A stretch of 64,000 bases of DNA from Marinobacterium aestuarii. GTDB taxonomy: Bacteria; Pseudomonadota; Gammaproteobacteria; Pseudomonadales; Balneatricaceae. Position numbers and translations under genes: made by a program. Below, piece by piece: positions 17,694 through 25,990 of the stretch (positions within the stretch are counted from its first letter, which is position 1; every line of letters starts with the position of its first letter). Under the pieces are notes generated by a model. It was not told where the DNA came from, did no database searches, and was given only the letters and a program-made list of their open reading frames with translations. The stretch spans positions 744,001-808,000 of the forward strand of contig NZ_CP015839.1 in NCBI RefSeq assembly GCF_001651805.1, read 5' to 3'.

Positions 17694-18928
17694 GTGATCT
17701 GATTCGCAGAGATCCCCGTGCCGAGTGGATAGCCCGCAACCGTCTGCATCCGCTGCACGCGGCCATGACGGCAGCCACCGGTGAAGTGCGCGGGCCTTCG
17801 GGCCTGCTGCGCAAGAACCCCCACGGCGTCGGCTTTATCGGCCCCAACGGTATCAAGCGCATTGACCGGCTCGGTGGCAGCGCCGCTGCTGTCGGCGGTC
17901 GCCGCGGAGCAGCCAAGGCCGCTCAGGTGGTTGAACTGCCACTGCATGTTGTTGATGCGCCTGATTTTTACGTGGTCACGGTGCTCGACATTGTGGGTGG
18001 TCGCCTGGGCAGCCACGATAAGGATGTGCTCGGTCAGGCGCACAAGCTGATCCGCGATAGCGAGGGCAGCGGCGCCGTGCTGGCGGTGGTGTTCGGCGAG
18101 AGCAAGGAAGAGGGCTTCGGCCTGGCCGGCGTTGACCGCCTGCTGCAGCTGGACGGCAGTGAATATGAGGGCTACAGCCCGGAACAGCGCCTGGCGGCGC
18201 TGGTTGAAGTGGAACGCAACTTTGCGCCCCGCTACTGGCTCTTCCCGGACAGCATCAACGGCGGTAACGAACTGGGTTGTCGTCTGGCGGCGCGTTTGGG
18301 CGAGCGTCCGGCAACCCAGGCCTGGCAGGTGGATACGCAGCAGACCCTGTGCCGCGGTGCCGGCGGGCGCACGGATATCACCCGTGCCACGCCGCGCCTG
18401 CTGCTACTGGCCGAGGAATGTGCCGAGCCTGTGGATGAAGCACGCCACGAAGCGCGGGTGCTGGAACCCTGCAGTGTTGCCCAGAGCCTGGTGCGCATTC
18501 AGGACCGTGGTCAGGTAGCGGTGGATCCCAACGCCATTCCGCTGGCCGAGGCCGAGTTTATTCTCTCCGCCGGCAACGGTATTCGCGACTGGGATCAGTT
18601 CCACCAGGCGGCCGAACTGCTGGGTGCCACGGAAGGGGCCAGCCGCGTGGTGGTGGACGATGGCTTTATGCCACGCCCGCGCCAGGTGGGTGCCTCAGGT
18701 ACCTGGGTTACCGCACGGGTCTATCTGGCCGTGGGTATCTCGGGTGCGATTCAGCACATGCAGGGTATTGGCCAGTGCGACAAGGTCGTGGCCATCAACC
18801 TGGATGCCGGCTGTGACATGGTCAAGCGCGCGGATCTGAGCGTGATTGGTGACAGTCATGCAGTGCTGCAGCACCTGATAGAGCTGGCGCAGGACTACCG
18901 GCTCGGAGCGGCTGAAAATGCAGCCTGA
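17690..18928 (+). CDS. etfA: Electron transfer flavoprotein alpha subunit (dgc-associated)
   Basis: This 412-residue ETF alpha is longer than housekeeping ETF alpha (about 310) because of a charged N-terminal extension of roughly 90 residues (RRDPRAEWIARNRLH...). The C-terminal FAD-binding region is intact: VVDDGFMPRPRQVGASGTWV near 320, then YLAVGISGAIQHMQGI and the KVVAINLDAG strand. It forms a heterodimer with the product of the next gene and moves electrons from dimethylglycine (and possibly sarcosine) demethylation toward the respiratory chain. Its start overlaps the dgcB stop (ATGA), so the two are translationally coupled. It corresponds to the ETF gene following dgcB in Pseudomonas. 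Confidence 0.88.
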   Translation: MSDLIRRDPRAEWIARNRLHPLHAAMTAATGEVRGPSGLLRKNPHGVGFIGPNGIKRIDRLGGSAAAVGGRRGAAKAAQVVELPLHVVDAPDFYVVTVLDIVGGRLGSHDKDVLGQAHKLIRDSEGSGAVLAVVFGESKEEGFGLAGVDRLLQLDGSEYEGYSPEQRLAALVEVERNFAPRYWLFPDSINGGNELGCRLAARLGERPATQAWQVDTQQTLCRGAGGRTDITRATPRLLLLAEECAEPVDEARHEARVLEPCSVAQSLVRIQDRGQVAVDPNAIPLAEAEFILSAGNGIRDWDQFHQAAELLGATEGASRVVVDDGFMPRPRQVGASGTWVTARVYLAVGISGAIQHMQGIGQCDKVVAINLDAGCDMVKRADLSVIGDSHAVLQHLIELAQDYRLGAAENAA

Positions 18929-18957
18929 ACAGACTGACCGCAACGGGAGGGTCGAAC

Positions 18958-19734
18958 ATGTCATCTGATCTCAATATCGTTGCCCTGGTGTCTATCGGGC
19001 AGCACCCCAAGTCGGGCCGTGCGCGCCGCGCCGAGCAGGATGCACGCGCCGTGGAGCTGGGTCTGCGTCTGGCCGGTGAGCGGGTGCAGGTACTGCATGC
19101 CGGTGATGCGGCGGATGAGTCTCTGCGCCAGTATGCCGGCATGGGGCTGAAAAGCCTGCGGATACTGCAGCAGTCGGCGGATGCCGATGCGGTGGTGGCC
19201 CTCGGCGATTACCTTAATGAGCATCGCCCCGATGTGGTGCTGACCGGGGTGCGCGCCGAAAGCGGCGAGTCTTCCGGCATGGCGCCTTATCTGCTGGCCG
19301 AGAAACTGGGCTGGCCGCTGGTGACACGTATTGCCGATATCGTCAGCATAGAAAACGGTGAAGCACAGATTCTGCAGGCGTTACCGCGCGGGCAGCGCCG
19401 GGCCATTCAGGTGCGTCTGCCTTTCGTGGCCAGTGTTGATATGGCGGCGACGGCAGGGCGCCAGAGTGCCTATGGGCCGGGTCGCCGTGCGCAGCTTGAG
19501 GCCATGCCCTGGGTTGAAACCGCCGATAGCGAACGTACCCAGTGGCAGCATGCACCTGCGCGCAAGCGGCCAAAACGCCTCAAGAAGGTCAAGGCCACGA
19601 CGGCTGCCGAGCGTTTCAAGGCGGCCACGGCCAAGTCTCAGGGCACCGGCGGGCGCATTATCAAGGATCAGCCAGCGGTAGAACAGGCGCAGGCCATTTT
19701 TGATCTGCTGCTCGAAGAGGGCGTGATTCGATAA
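18958..19734 (+). CDS. etfB: Electron transfer flavoprotein beta subunit (dgc-associated)
   Basis: This 258-residue protein has the ETF beta fold: an N-terminal beta-strand NIVALVSIGQHPKSG, then ARAVELGLRLAGERVQVLHAGD, ADAVVALGDYLNEHRPDVVL, and GVRAESGESSGMAPYLLAEKLGWPL, the subunit-interface segment, near residues 98-122. The C-terminal tail is basic (KRPKRLKKVKA), which may be the docking arm for partner enzymes. It starts 29 bases after the alpha gene with GGGAGG as ribosome site and is the last gene of the dgc operon. It is shorter in conserved motifs than housekeeping ETF beta, so automated tools may leave it unnamed. Confidence 0.85.
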   Translation: MSSDLNIVALVSIGQHPKSGRARRAEQDARAVELGLRLAGERVQVLHAGDAADESLRQYAGMGLKSLRILQQSADADAVVALGDYLNEHRPDVVLTGVRAESGESSGMAPYLLAEKLGWPLVTRIADIVSIENGEAQILQALPRGQRRAIQVRLPFVASVDMAATAGRQSAYGPGRRAQLEAMPWVETADSERTQWQHAPARKRPKRLKKVKATTAAERFKAATAKSQGTGGRIIKDQPAVEQAQAIFDLLLEEGVIR

Positions 19735-20053
19735 TTGTCGTTATTGCGACAGTTACCGATTAATAGTCGGTAACTGTCGTAAAAAGAATATCCGGTGACG
19801 AATTCAGACATTCCACTTAAGTAAATCAGCGGTATTATCTTTCCACGGTGGCGCAGGTTATATCTGCTCAGGGTGAACTCACCATTCACCGGATATTCCT
19901 GTTATCACTGTTATCGTATTGCTCCAGAGGAGCTGCAGTTAGGTCGCTTATTCGACTTTCTCCAGCGTCCGTTAGGCTCAGGTGTTTGCAATATTCACCT
20001 TCATCTTGTGTACCAATTACGGCTTTTATCCGGGCACTTGCCCGGATTTTTTT
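19735..20053 (+). ncRNA. Structured non-coding region between etfB and its terminator (candidate 3'UTR RNA)
   Basis: No coding frame is credible. The stretch contains a perfect 13-base-pair hairpin (19747-19759 with 19767-19779, seven-base loop), a long-range pair of 13 bases (about 19786-19798, GAATATCCGGTGA, with its exact complement at about 19889-19901), and small hairpins such as GCTCC-AGA-GGAGC near 19921. It ends at a rho-independent terminator. It could be a long operon 3'UTR, a processed small RNA, or an attenuator. No known RNA family is recognised. Confidence 0.4.
20028..20053 (+). terminator. Rho-independent terminator of the dgc-etf operon
   Basis: ATCCGGGC (20028-20035) pairs perfectly with GCCCGGAT (20040-20047), loop ACTT, followed by a T-run to 20053. 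It lies 294 bases after the etfB stop. Confidence 0.85.
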
Positions 20054-20113
20054 ATACATGGACCTATTTATCGTTATTTGCTCCTGCAATAACGAATTTT
20101 CCGCCATCCAGCT

Positions 20114-20797
20114 TCAGAAATAGAGTTTCAGGACGGAGTCGGCGACGCAGACGATGCGCCCCGAGCCCTCGACCTCCACCTTGATCTGGTTAACCATTTC
20201 CACGCTGCGCTTGGACGGTACCAGGGACTGAAGGCTGGTGCGGGCGCGGATTCGGCTGCCAGCCTTGACCGGATGCGGGAAACGAACCTGGTTGAGGCCG
20301 CAGTTGATTACCATGCGGGCCTCGGGGTAGGGGGGCCTTTGCGGATTGACGGTATCGGTCAGGTCCGGCAATAGCGACAGGATCAGAAAGCCGTGGGCGA
20401 TGGTGCCACCGAAGGGTGATTCGTTGCGGGCACGTTCCGGGTCTGTGTGAATCCACTGGCGGTCCCCCGTCACATCGGCGAAACGGTCGATGCGCGACTG
20501 ATCGATCGTCATCCAGTGACCGACGAACAGTTCATGGCCGATGTGCGCCTGCCACTCGTGATAGAAGTCGGCCACCTTGGGGTTCTTCACGGCCTGCAGG
20601 TCGCGACCGCCGGCAGGGTCGAGAATCAGATGGATTCTCGACACCCAGGAGTTGTTCAGCGTGTTGTTCAGCGAGTGGCTGATGAAGTAGGACAGCTGGC
20701 GCAGGTGAGCGTCGGACGTGTTTTTGAGATCAAGACGGCCGAGTCGCACTCTGATCGAGCGTTCTTTCTCGCGGATATATTCGAAAACGTCCATCAT
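20114..20797 (-). CDS. MaoC/NodN-like hydratase (last gene of the acyl cluster)
   Basis: This 227-residue protein has a C-terminal hot-dog MaoC domain (about residues 85-225) with the hydratase signature: FADVTGDRQWIHTDPERA contains the catalytic Asp and His, followed by SPFGGTIAHGFLILSLLP. The first 80 residues are a poorly conserved alpha-helical extension. MaoC enzymes hydrate or dehydrate acyl-CoA or acyl-ACP at the 2,3 position. In this operon the substrate is probably an acyl-ACP made by the fatty acyl-AMP ligase and ACP upstream. Two adjacent ATGs are possible (20797 or 20794); AGGA fits the second slightly better. It lies 43 bases after the phosphopantetheinyl transferase gene. Confidence 0.8.
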   Translation of the reverse strand: MMDVFEYIREKERSIRVRLGRLDLKNTSDAHLRQLSYFISHSLNNTLNNSWVSRIHLILDPAGGRDLQAVKNPKVADFYHEWQAHIGHELFVGHWMTIDQSRIDRFADVTGDRQWIHTDPERARNESPFGGTIAHGFLILSLLPDLTDTVNPQRPPYPEARMVINCGLNQVRFPHPVKAGSRIRARTSLQSLVPSKRSVEMVNQIKVEVEGSGRIVCVADSVLKLYF

Positions 20798-20840
20798 CAG
20801 ATCCTGTCTGGGTGGTACCGGAGCGGCAAGCCGGCTCCGG

Positions 20841-21638
20841 CTATGGCGATATCAGATCGGTCGCCAGCATTGTGTGGGGTGCCGGGACCGTCCTGCTGCC
20901 AGGGCGGGCAAAGGGCAGTAGCGATATCCCGGGCAATTCGGGCGGGCCCTGCGCTGGGGCGATCAGTGCCAGGCAGAGTCGGTAGCGCTGCAGACAGGGG
21001 AGACGGAACCAGAAGCTGCCCTGGCCCAGTCGTGTTCCCCGCTGCCAGCAGGAAGGCTCTGCCGCCTCCGGCGGCGCCAGATCGAAGTCGAGTTCGGCGA
21101 AGGGAAGCCGCAGGCCCAGGCCGAATGCCTTTGACACGGCTTCCTTGATACACCAGGCCCGCGCCAGCAGCGCACCCCGTTCAGCCGTCGGTATCGCCTG
21201 CAGTGCCCTGTATTGTACGGGGCTCAGCAGCCGCCGGGTACAGATACCTGCGCCAAGATCCCGGCTGATCGGCTCGATATCCAGCCCCGGCTCAAGCCTG
21301 CGACTGAGCGCGACGGCCACGCCCCCATCGCTGTGGGAAATACTGAAGCCCGGCGCGGGTTGGTGCAGCACCCTGGGCTTGCCCTGGCCGGCGGTGGTGA
21401 TCTCCCAGGCGGCGGGGGCTATTTGCCCGCCACTCTCGGCGGACAGCGCATGGCGCAGCAGGTAACGGCCGAGCAGAAAGTGGAGGCTGGCCTCACGGCT
21501 GACGGTGGCCCGGTAGCGGGCGCACTCTGCGACGCTCAGCGTGGCGAAAATAGGCGCCGGGTTGAGTGCCAGCAGCGGCGCGAATGCGCTGGTGGTCGCA
21601 AGCCAGATGCGGATATCGCCGGGTGCCTGTGTCTGCAT
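20841..21638 (-). CDS. 4'-phosphopantetheinyl transferase, Sfp type
   Basis: This 265-residue Sfp-superfamily enzyme converts apo carrier proteins to the holo form by transferring phosphopantetheine from CoA to a serine. Key motifs are present: FSISHSDGGVAVALS, GLDIEPISRD with the Mg-binding Asp and Glu, and WCIKEAVSKAFGLGL with the W-x-x-KEA-x-x-K signature. Its obvious partner is the ACP encoded at 27058-27330 in the same operon. A dedicated Sfp-type transferase in the operon is typical of secondary-metabolite clusters and indicates that the housekeeping AcpS may not serve this ACP. It starts nine bases after the outer-membrane protein gene. Confidence 0.9.
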   Translation of the reverse strand: MQTQAPGDIRIWLATTSAFAPLLALNPAPIFATLSVAECARYRATVSREASLHFLLGRYLLRHALSAESGGQIAPAAWEITTAGQGKPRVLHQPAPGFSISHSDGGVAVALSRRLEPGLDIEPISRDLGAGICTRRLLSPVQYRALQAIPTAERGALLARAWCIKEAVSKAFGLGLRLPFAELDFDLAPPEAAEPSCWQRGTRLGQGSFWFRLPCLQRYRLCLALIAPAQGPPELPGISLLPFARPGSRTVPAPHTMLATDLISP

Positions 21639-21647
21639 GGTCGGGAA

Positions 21648-22835
21648 TCAGAACGAATAGTGCAGCTTGATTTCGATAAAATCCTCGTCCCGGACCGGGT
21701 ACAGCCAGCTATCCTCGGGCGTGGCGTTGAGGAACAGCAGCGCCCGCGTTTCGATCCTGACATAGTCGTTCAGGCGGTGGTTCAGGCTCAGATCCAGGTA
21801 GTTGGCATGGCTGTCGAAGTCGTAGCTGACCAGGCCCCGAAACTGGCTGTTGCCGATATCGCCAAAGGTTGATTTGAGCCCGATGAACAGATCGTTCTGG
21901 CCCAGGCTTTCGGCCTGCTCATCCCGGTCATCGATCAGGTACTCGGCGATCAGCGACAGGTCCTGAAGGCCATCCGGAAGCGAATATACCGGCACCTCGA
22001 GGCCGATATTGGCGCTGAAGAACCCCTGGCCCCGTTCGCGGCCAGTTTTGGCTTCCAGCTTCAGGATCGTATCATCGACCAGATAGAGTGCGTCCAGCAG
22101 CAGGTTTTCGGTTTCGATATACCAGGGTGTCAGCTCCCTGGCGCTGCCGCTGCTTATTAGCAGCGGTGCCCGACGGGTACCCTTGAAGTAGCCGAGCCCG
22201 ACTTCGAGATCACCGAGGTACAGCTGGCTGCGCAGCGCGAGCTCGCCGCCGTGGTCGGAGCTCTCGAACTGGGCGTGATCCGAGACCGGCAGCCCGAATG
22301 ACGGGCGCTGCGAAAACTCGCGTTCGCGAAAGGTCGGCAGGTAGTACAGCGACAGCTCGCCGGTGTCGAACCGCAGGCTCATTGAGGCGAAGGTCTGCCC
22401 CAACTTGTCCTTGCCATCGACGGCCTGGCGCAGGTCCGCCTGGTTCAGCACATTGACGACATTGATGGACTCAGAAACGCCCCAGAAAAAGGTCCCGACA
22501 CCGGCACTGAACGAGAGCCGGTCATGGCGCCACTGTGCGCTGGCCTGACGGATATCGGCATAGCGGCGGCTCTCGTCCTCGGCATCCCAGCTGCCGAACA
22601 GGCGCAGCTTGAGGTCGGCGTCGCCAATACGACCGCTGGCGTCCATCTGGCCCTGCAGACCTGGCGAGCGGCGGTAATCGCCCGCGTCGGCCGGGGACGC
22701 GGCCCCATGGGCGAAGGCGCGGTAGCTGGCGGCGATGTCCACCGAGTGGCTGTCGATGGCGCCGTCGGCGAGAGCCGGTGGCGCGAGCAGGCACAGGCAC
22801 AGCAGTGGCTGAGCCGATGAGCGAAGAAACCCCAT
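21648..22835 (-). CDS. Outer-membrane beta-barrel protein of the acyl cluster
   Basis: This 395-residue secreted protein has a signal peptide (hydrophobic PLLCLCLLAPPALA, cleavage before DGAID near residue 24). It then has alternating amphipathic strands rich in Tyr, Phe and Leu (SLRFDTGELSLYYLPTF, GELALRSQLYLGDLEVGLGY, NYLDLSLNHRLND) and ends KLHYSF, the C-terminal aromatic residue recognised by the BAM machinery. No named family is certain. Such barrels occur next to MMPL/RND exporters and LolA-like proteins, which are encoded immediately upstream here. I infer that it is the outer-membrane end of an export or lipid-placement route. Only five bases separate it from the LolA-like gene. Confidence 0.75.
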   Translation of the reverse strand: MGFLRSSAQPLLCLCLLAPPALADGAIDSHSVDIAASYRAFAHGAASPADAGDYRRSPGLQGQMDASGRIGDADLKLRLFGSWDAEDESRRYADIRQASAQWRHDRLSFSAGVGTFFWGVSESINVVNVLNQADLRQAVDGKDKLGQTFASMSLRFDTGELSLYYLPTFREREFSQRPSFGLPVSDHAQFESSDHGGELALRSQLYLGDLEVGLGYFKGTRRAPLLISSGSARELTPWYIETENLLLDALYLVDDTILKLEAKTGRERGQGFFSANIGLEVPVYSLPDGLQDLSLIAEYLIDDRDEQAESLGQNDLFIGLKSTFGDIGNSQFRGLVSYDFDSHANYLDLSLNHRLNDYVRIETRALLFLNATPEDSWLYPVRDEDFIEIKLHYSF

Positions 22836-22840
22836 CCTGA

Positions 22841-23653
22841 TCAGTCCTTCAGCGTATTGCGATGGAAGTTTTCGTCCGAGAGGCCATTGCCGAAACGGAT
22901 GCTCCTGTAGCTCAGGATCGTTTCGTTACCGGTCTGCTGATTGTGCATCGCCACCTGCATCGGTCGCCAGTGACGGTCGCTGTAGAGCTGAAAGTTCTCT
23001 GCGGTAAAGGTCTTGAGCAGCGTGCCCCGGCGGTCGAAATACTCGATGCGGAGGACCCGCCGGGCCTGCTGGTCGGCCCAGACCCGCTGCCGGCTGTAAG
23101 CGGAGTGCGTGTCGACGGGCATGCGGTCTATGACATCACACCTGAGCGCGTTCGCGCCGCTGCCGTCATCGCATGCCTCTTCCCGGACATAGGCATAGTT
23201 GAAGTCGTCGATCTGCTTGTCGGCCAGGTCTTCAAACGAAAATTCGCTGCTGACGAAGGCGCCGCTCTTGTTGCGAGATGATATCCGCTTGATGCGCGCA
23301 TTGGCCGGCAGGTAAAGCCACTGTTCGTCGGCGGCGGCGTCTGGCTGCGGATGTGTGAGCAGGGCCGTGCCCCGGATATCGGCCGGAAAGTCAAAGCGTA
23401 TCAGCGACTTGTCGCCGCCCTCCGGGTTTTCGAGCAGGCGGATTTCGAGCTCGCGGGTGGTTTCATTGCCAGCCCGGTTGCGCAGAGTCATCGTCAGCTC
23501 GGCGACGCTGTCGCCGTAGCCCAGGTCGCGGTTTTCCACCGCCTCGGCCACCCGCCGTCCTGGGTCGGTCTGGTTTTGGGCGGCATTGGCCGGCAGGCTC
23601 AGCAGGCCGCACAGCAGCAGCGTGGCGCGGGGTCGCCGCAAATCAATTCGCAT
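22841..23653 (-). CDS. LolA-like outer-membrane lipoprotein-sorting protein
   Basis: This 270-residue periplasmic protein has an N-terminal signal (RATLLLCGLLSLPANAA, cleavage near residue 25). The mature part follows the LolA/LppX-like half-barrel family often named outer membrane lipoprotein-sorting protein: ELTMTLRNRAGNETTRELEIR, KSLIRFDFPADIRGTALLTH, QWLYLPANARIKRI, and KTFTAENFQLYSDRHWRPMQV are its typical successive strands. These proteins are usually encoded beside MMPL-type RND transporters and probably receive a hydrophobic cargo in the periplasm. Its start overlaps the end of the RND gene by about 11 bases, indicating coupled translation. Confidence 0.82.
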   Translation of the reverse strand: MRIDLRRPRATLLLCGLLSLPANAAQNQTDPGRRVAEAVENRDLGYGDSVAELTMTLRNRAGNETTRELEIRLLENPEGGDKSLIRFDFPADIRGTALLTHPQPDAAADEQWLYLPANARIKRISSRNKSGAFVSSEFSFEDLADKQIDDFNYAYVREEACDDGSGANALRCDVIDRMPVDTHSAYSRQRVWADQQARRVLRIEYFDRRGTLLKTFTAENFQLYSDRHWRPMQVAMHNQQTGNETILSYRSIRFGNGLSDENFHRNTLKD

Positions 23654-25976
23654 CCTGAAGCTCCTCTGCTTTGCGAAAGTATCGGGCCGCCGAGGTCGGT
23701 ACCCGGCGCAGAAACGAGAGCACCAGTGCCGGCAGCAGTAGCAGGTCGAACAGCAGCGCCAGCACGATGGTGATACTGGTCAGCATGCCCATTTGGGCGT
23801 TCTTTTCGAAGGCGGAGGTCGACAGCAACAGAAAGCCTGCGACCAGCAGCAGCGAACTGATCACAATGCCGCCCATCGTCTTGCTGAAGGTTTCCCGCAC
23901 GCTGTCTTCGGGCGTCAGGCCGCGCTTCAGGCCATTGATGTACTGGTAGATGAAATGCACGGTGTCGTCGACAATAATGCCAATCGCCATCGCCGAGACA
24001 CCGGCCAGGCCCATGGAAATCTGACCGTTGATGCAATACCAGAATCCGAAGGCGGCCGCGACCGGCAACAGATTGGGAATCAGGCTGAGCAGGCCGATGT
24101 AGAAGGACCCGAAGACCAGCATCAGCATGATTGAAATCACCACGAACGCCAGGGATGCGCCCTGCAGCAGGCTGATGATATTGGACTCGCCAATGTGCGC
24201 GAAGATGACGGCGGGGCTGCTGTGGTAGATCTCGATCGTCGCGGGCTGGTGCTGCCAGAGCCAGCCTTGTGCCCGCTCCTCGAAGGCTATCAGCCCGAGG
24301 GAGCTGAGATTCTGTAACCGCGCGGTCAGTTTCGCCGCGGACTTGTCGAAGCTGACCTGGTGGGTCACGTCGCGGCCGAACGGCAGCGACATCTCGTACA
24401 GCAGGAATTGCTGGGCGGCGGTGGTGGCGTCGGCCGGCAGGCGATAAAAGGCCGCGTCGCCTCCGTTCATCAGGCGGTTCAGGTCCTTGATGCGGTGCAG
24501 CGGGCTGGAGGTCGTGACCACCTCCGGCTGCTCCAGCAGCCAGGCATCGAACTGCCCCAGGAAGCGCAGGAACCCGGGCTCGAAGATGCCGCTCTGCTGC
24601 GACGCCGAGAGCGAATAGTCGATGGTGTAGATGCCGGAAAAATGCGCATCGATCCGTTCCGAATCGGCGCGGAACGTCTGCGACTTGTCGAAGTAGCGGA
24701 TCAGGTCGTCGTTGAGCGCGTTCAGCGGGCTGAGCGCTGCAATAGCCAGTGCCAGCGGCAGCATCAGCCACAGAACCGGACGCCGGCGCCGGATCACCCA
24801 GTCGGACAACCGGCTCATTCGCTCGAACAACCGGGTGGTGGCAGTGGTTCGGGCTGAAAACCGCAGCCGTAGCAACAGTTGCGGCAGCACTGTGACCGTC
24901 AGAAGCAGCGAAAACAGCACCCCCAGCGCCACTATATTGCCCAGATCCCTGAACGGCGGCGAATCGCTGAAGTTCATCGCCAGAAAGCCGACTATGGTGG
25001 TCAGGTGGCTCACGGTGATGGGTTTGATATTGCGCTGATACGACTGCAGTACCGCGTCATGCCGGGGCAGGCCTGCGGCGATCTGGCGCTTGATGTAGCT
25101 GAGAATATGGATGGCCGAGGCCACAATCACCGTGAACATGATGATCGGGGCCGAGACAGAGGGCGCGGACAGCCGAATGCCGAGCCAGCCGGCCATGCCC
25201 AGGGAGCCGCACAGCGCCAGCACGACGATGACCAGAATGGCGCCGGCTGCGGCCGGCGACCCCAGGATAAGACCGGCGCTGATCAGCACGAAAACGATCA
25301 TCAGCGGAATCAGTGTCACGAAGTCCTTCTTCGCCGCCTTGAAGAAGGCGCCGTTCATTTCCACCACCCCGGTCTGGTAGAAATGGTGCCCGGGATTGGC
25401 CGCCTGGTACACTGCGACCAGTTCATCGACGCCGTCGGTGACGGCGAGGACTTCAGCCTTGTTGTCCAGACCCGGCAGCCGGGTGGTGACGTTGATAGCC
25501 GTGTAGCGGCCATCCGCCGTCACCAGGTTGCCCACCAGGTCTCGCTCCTGGCCGGCGGCCGCTGCGATGAAGGCGATCCGCTCGGGGGTGATTTCGTCGA
25601 GTTCGTAGACGAACTCTTCGATCAGGATGTCGTCACCGTCGGCCGAACTGTAGGGGAAGTTGGTCAGCGAATCGACGCGTGAAACATGGGGCAGGCGCCA
25701 GAGTGCCTGCGTCAGTTCATGCACCAGCCTGAGCGTATCAGCGTTGTAGACGCCGTCATCGGCCGGTGGCTCGATCATGATAAAGACGTTGTCGGTGGTG
25801 CTGTAGGTATCCTGCATTTGCTCCAGGCGCAGCAGGTCGCTGTCGTCTTCATCGAAGAAAATGCGGTAGTCGCTGGCCAGTCCCATGCGTGTCAGACCGG
25901 CGGCCGACACGAGGGTCAGCAGCAGCACCAGTGCCATCAGCCAGCGGCTGGCGCGGGATTCCATAAGCCAGTGCAT
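23643..25976 (-). CDS. RND/MMPL-family lipid exporter
   Basis: This 777-residue inner-membrane protein has the duplicated RND layout: TM1 near residues 12-30, a large periplasmic loop, five clustered TMs (about 225-360), TM7 near 400-420, a second loop, and five C-terminal TMs (about 620-760). Sterol-sensing/MMPL-like segments such as FVLISAGLILGSP and GLAGVSAMAIGIIVDDTVHF are visible. ATG 25976 (AGGA upstream) is preferred: an upstream in-frame extension would be an arginine-rich non-family stretch overlapping the previous gene. Relatives export lipids or hopanoids rather than drugs. No membrane-fusion or TolC-type gene is nearby; instead a LolA-like protein and a barrel follow. Confidence 0.88.
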   Translation of the reverse strand: MHWLMESRASRWLMALVLLLTLVSAAGLTRMGLASDYRIFFDEDDSDLLRLEQMQDTYSTTDNVFIMIEPPADDGVYNADTLRLVHELTQALWRLPHVSRVDSLTNFPYSSADGDDILIEEFVYELDEITPERIAFIAAAAGQERDLVGNLVTADGRYTAINVTTRLPGLDNKAEVLAVTDGVDELVAVYQAANPGHHFYQTGVVEMNGAFFKAAKKDFVTLIPLMIVFVLISAGLILGSPAAAGAILVIVVLALCGSLGMAGWLGIRLSAPSVSAPIIMFTVIVASAIHILSYIKRQIAAGLPRHDAVLQSYQRNIKPITVSHLTTIVGFLAMNFSDSPPFRDLGNIVALGVLFSLLLTVTVLPQLLLRLRFSARTTATTRLFERMSRLSDWVIRRRRPVLWLMLPLALAIAALSPLNALNDDLIRYFDKSQTFRADSERIDAHFSGIYTIDYSLSASQQSGIFEPGFLRFLGQFDAWLLEQPEVVTTSSPLHRIKDLNRLMNGGDAAFYRLPADATTAAQQFLLYEMSLPFGRDVTHQVSFDKSAAKLTARLQNLSSLGLIAFEERAQGWLWQHQPATIEIYHSSPAVIFAHIGESNIISLLQGASLAFVVISIMLMLVFGSFYIGLLSLIPNLLPVAAAFGFWYCINGQISMGLAGVSAMAIGIIVDDTVHFIYQYINGLKRGLTPEDSVRETFSKTMGGIVISSLLLVAGFLLLSTSAFEKNAQMGMLTSITIVLALLFDLLLLPALVLSFLRRVPTSAARYFRKAEELQDAN

Positions 25977-25990
25977 CCGTTTTCCTGCGT

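Noticed and set aside
23599-24771. A 390-codon frame overlapping the RND exporter gene in another frame
   Set aside because: Rich in Arg, Ala and Pro with no domain; the RND frame is clearly the coding one.
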